Below, in pieces: positions 62,294-64,000 of a stretch of DNA of 64,000 nucleotides (positions are counted from its first letter, which is position 1; every line of letters begins with the position of its first letter). The stretch is from Clostridia bacterium (GTDB lineage: Bacteria > Bacillota > Clostridia > Acetivibrionales > DSM-27016): positions 288,650 through 352,649 of the forward strand of contig JAOAIJ010000043.1 in NCBI GenBank assembly GCA_026414765.1, written 5' to 3'. Under the pieces are notes generated by a model. The model was not told where the DNA came from. It made no database searches and worked only from the letters and a program-made list of their open reading frames with translations. Position numbers and translations under genes: made by a program.

Positions 62294-62338
62294 AAATAAA
62301 AAGAGATTATTCACTTGAGCTAGGGTTTTGCTCCAAGT
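62294..62338 (-). terminator. Candidate terminator downstream of the large RNA
   Basis: Minus strand: ACTTGGAGC pairs with GCTCAAGT (forward 62313-62320 and 62330-62338, one bulge), then about 9 nt and CTTTTTATTTT (forward 62294-62303). The gap before the U-run makes it weak; the U-rich stretch right after the RNA's closing helix (62380-62387) is an alternative end. Confidence 0.4.
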
Positions 62339-62387
62339 TATAACTTTACTTCAAGTTGATGTGTTCTTAGAGTTAATAGAAAATAAT

Positions 62388-62957
62388 AAGAGCCCGTGAT
62401 GATCTTTGCTTCAGCTAACACAGATCCTTACATACCTGCATGCAATCGTCCATATCCATGGAAATATTTTCGACTACCTGCAAGCACTATTGAACCTATG
62501 CTAACCTATGCTCGGCTATCAAGGATACCTTAGAAACCTACTGCAACCTTCCGGCTGCAATAGATCTCCAGTATACATTACATACTCTTAATTGCCTGAT
62601 AAAAAGCAACTATCAGGGTTAATAATAGGAATATATACCTGCGGAACCCTTGATAATCTTAGCTCGAACCTTGTATATCCCTTTCGACCATACTGCAGTA
62701 GTCAAATGTCCGCGAGACATTATAGTACTACAGTACAGCCTTACAGGACATAAAAGGCTCTTCTCTCCGGCTAATATCAAGCTTTAGCGCCAACTATCGA
62801 TATAAATGCTTGCTTAAGGCATATATATCTGGGCGAAACCTGATATTAACCTTCGACCGGATGCTATAAAGCCTTGCAGAGATTAAAAATTCAATCTCCC
62901 GGCCTTCGGGGGTCCAAAGACCTTATAGCATTCTTGGCTCAACCATCACGAACCCTT
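62388..62957 (-). ncRNA. Large structured RNA of about 570 nt, family not identified
   Basis: No ORF covers this stretch, which is richer in G/C than the AT-rich DNA around it. On the minus strand AAGGGUUCGUGAUG (62957-62944) pairs with CAUCACGGGCUCUU (62401-62388): 14 continuous pairs closing the whole unit. Internal helices: ATGCTATAA with TTATAGCAT (62924-62932 and 62861-62869), GGUUAAUAUCA with UGAUAUUAGCC (62851-62841 and 62779-62769), a nested GATATATATGC arm, UACUGUAGUA with UACUGCAGUA (62734-62725 and 62700-62691) around an AUGUC hairpin, and UGCAGCC-GGAA-GGUUGCA near 62540-62565 with a GNRA loop. G-U pairs in four of these would be A-C mismatches on the plus strand, so the minus strand is the RNA. 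Size recalls OLE or ROOL RNAs but I could not match either. Confidence 0.8.
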
Positions 62958-62982
62958 GTGCTATTATTGTGTCCGATATGAA

Positions 62983-63010
62983 ATTTTATATTCACGGAAA
63001 AAAATGATAA
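62983..63010 (-). promoter_or_regulatory. Candidate promoter of the large RNA
   Basis: Minus strand: TTATCA (63005-63010), 16 nt, TAAAAT (62983-62988). The predicted start, about 62976, is roughly 19 nt before the closing helix. Confidence 0.4.
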
Positions 63011-63050
63011 CTTTTTATTTTTAAAAATAATTTTGCATAATCGTTATCAT
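63004..63050. promoter_or_regulatory. Inverted repeat / Fur-box-like site between the large RNA and the aminotransferase gene
   Basis: ATGATAAC (63004-63011) and GTTATCAT (63043-63050) form a perfect 8-bp inverted repeat 31 nt apart. The right half lies in GCATAAT-C-GTTATCA (63035-63049), which resembles a 7-1-7 Fur/PerR-type box. It overlaps the -35 region of the RNA and precedes the aminotransferase promoter, so it could control both. Regulator unknown. Confidence 0.35.
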
Positions 63051-63054
63051 AAAC

Positions 63055-63083
63055 TTGCAAAAAAACATATTTTATATTAGAAT
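63055..63083 (+). promoter_or_regulatory. Aminotransferase gene promoter
   Basis: TTGCAA (63055-63060), 17 nt, TAGAAT (63078-63083), about 85 nt before the ATG. Confidence 0.6.
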
Positions 63084-63173
63084 TATTTAAGATGTAGTAA
63101 AAAAATGAATTATATTAAGTGATGAATTTTATTAGAGATGAATAAATAGAATATTTATGCGGGGTGTATCGGA

Positions 63174-64000
63174 ATGAAAAATTTGAATGAAGCAAGTGTT
63201 AAGGAAATGCAGGAATACATATCCGACTTGCAAGCAAGATACAATAAGTTTAAAAGTGAAAACCTCAAGCTAGATATGTCCAGAGGAAAGCCATGCTCTG
63301 AACAGCTTGATATCTCAATGGAAATAATGAATTTTCCCGGGAGTAATGATAACTGTAAAGCTTCAGATGGTACTGATTGCCGCAACTATGGAGGTGTAGA
63401 TGGACTTCCTGAAGTAAAAGAGCTTTTTGCCGAAATGCTTGATGTAAATATCAAGGAAGTAATAATAGGTGGAAATGCAAGTTTGAATATGATGTACGAT
63501 ACGATAGCACGTGCTATGATGCTTGGTGTAGCAGGAAGTGACATGTCTTGGGGAAAACTGCCCTCTATAAAATTCCTTTGCCCAAGTCCCGGATATGACC
63601 GCCACTTTGCTATTTGTGAACTTCTCGGAATAGAAATGATAGTTGTGGATATGAAGCAGGATGGTCCTGATATGGATACAATTGAAAATCTTGTTTCCAA
63701 AGATGAATCAATAAAGGGAATATGGTGTGTGCCAAAATACAGCAATCCTGATGGGATCACATACTCTGATGAAGTAGTAGACAGATTGGCAAAAATGCCG
63801 GCAAAAGCTAAGGATTTCAGAATATTCTGGGATAATGCTTACACTGTACATCATTTGACAAATAACCCGGATAAGCTGAAGAATATCCTCACTTCATGTA
63901 AGGATGCTGGCAATGCTGACCGTGTATTTATATTCAGCTCGACTTCAAAGATAAGCTTCCCGGGTGCTGGTATTGCAATGATGGCTGCAAGTGAAAATAA
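63174..64000 (+). CDS. Aminotransferase class I/II, aspartate aminotransferase type Ic-like (3' end missing)
   Basis: The frame is open from ATG 63174 to the window end (275 residues seen). MKNLNEASVKEMQEYISDLQ, LKLDMSRGKPCSEQLDIS, NYGGVDGLPEVKELFAEMLD and FLCPSPGYDRHFAICELLGI are visible. VPKYSNPDGITYSDE and RIFWDNAYTVHHL (PLP-binding Asp and Tyr) follow, then FIFSSTSKISFPGAGIAMMA with the Schiff-base Lys after SSTS. Order and spacing match fold-type I subgroup Ic aminotransferases. It should interconvert an amino acid and a 2-oxo acid, probably aspartate/oxaloacetate. GGGG lies about 9 nt upstream. Confidence 0.9.
   Translation, partial: MKNLNEASVKEMQEYISDLQARYNKFKSENLKLDMSRGKPCSEQLDISMEIMNFPGSNDNCKASDGTDCRNYGGVDGLPEVKELFAEMLDVNIKEVIIGGNASLNMMYDTIARAMMLGVAGSDMSWGKLPSIKFLCPSPGYDRHFAICELLGIEMIVVDMKQDGPDMDTIENLVSKDESIKGIWCVPKYSNPDGITYSDEVVDRLAKMPAKAKDFRIFWDNAYTVHHLTNNPDKLKNILTSCKDAGNADRVFIFSSTSKISFPGAGIAMMAASEN

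Noticed and set aside
62388..62957. RNase P RNA, tmRNA, 6S RNA, group I or II intron in the large non-coding stretch
   Set aside because: None of their conserved cores was seen (for example no GAGGAAAGTCC, no tRNA-like ends, no intron domain V hairpin). OLE and ROOL were considered by size only and cannot be confirmed without a covariance search.
63155..63760. Minus-strand ORFs of 76, 80 and 124 codons at the window end
   Set aside because: They are antisense shadows of the aminotransferase gene, which has the catalytic Lys motif and a promoter but is cut by the window edge.
1..64000. CRISPR arrays, tRNA and rRNA genes
   Set aside because: No regularly spaced repeats and no cloverleaf or rRNA-like conserved segments were seen by reading; short tRNAs could be missed without a dedicated search.

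Overview
The window (about 37-40% GC by eye) looks like the chromosome of a low-GC, spore-forming, anaerobic Firmicute of the Clostridia. The evidence is spoVS, an SMC/SRP/ribosome gene order typical of Clostridia and Bacillus, AGGAGG-type ribosome binding sites, frequent TTG/GTG starts, electron-transfer flavoprotein genes and a FapR-controlled fatty-acid cluster. A Ruminiclostridium-like (Clostridium cluster III) host is my guess, not proven. I saw no tRNA, rRNA or CRISPR.

Layout. 1-6.3 kb: a 5'-truncated GH3 hexosaminidase, a DUF362 protein, an RlmI-like rRNA methylase, Hsp20, a secreted DUF5667 protein and a DUF896 protein. 6.5-12.6 kb: a P-loop ATPase gene (PRK06851-like) cut in two by a 4.94-kb serine-recombinase element. 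The element carries tetR, two alpha/beta hydrolases, a 42-residue ORF and the recombinase, and is bounded by a 10-bp direct repeat (CATGTAGTGG). Removing one repeat and the element restores an exact in-frame 363-residue protein. A sigma-E-like promoter lies in front of the broken gene, so a skin-like developmental excision is possible. 12.7-14.3 kb: pdxST. 14.4-18.3 kb: ribDEBAH on the minus strand behind an FMN riboswitch and attenuator. 18.4-22.3 kb: PIG-L deacetylase, DUF362-ferredoxin protein, LTA-synthase-like enzyme. 22.5-26.3 kb: a sigY-yxlCD / yxlEFG-like ECF sigma and ABC-transporter locus. It is split by a DUF3795 gene, and both halves carry the same TGAACT-N16-CGTA promoter. 26.3-28.3 kb: etfBA, with a ferredoxin domain on EtfA. 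28.5-31.2 kb: an SbcD-like nuclease and an unusual N-lobe-only Rad50/SbcC-like protein.

31.3-47.0 kb is core: rimO-pgsA, then fapR-plsX-fabH-fabD-fabG-acpP-fabF with a palindromic FapR operator, rnc, a radical SAM protein, spoVS (with a sigma-H-type promoter), smc and ftsY. 47-60.7 kb holds a zinc-ribbon protein, a UPF0182 membrane protein, ylxM-ffh-rpsP-khpA-rimM-trmD-rplS-lepB-rbgA-rnhB, a FliK-like and an FlhB-like protein, yraN and an AI-2E family permease. 60.8-64 kb: an M19 dipeptidase, a rubredoxin-like protein, a roughly 1-kb non-coding stretch and the 5' part of an aminotransferase gene running off the window.

The two most interesting items are the precise split-gene element (6.87-11.82 kb) and a large structured RNA of about 570 nt on the minus strand at 62388-62957. 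The RNA is closed by a 14-bp long-range helix. In four separate helices its G-U pairs would be A-C mismatches on the plus strand, which fixes the transcribed strand. I could not assign it to a named RNA family.
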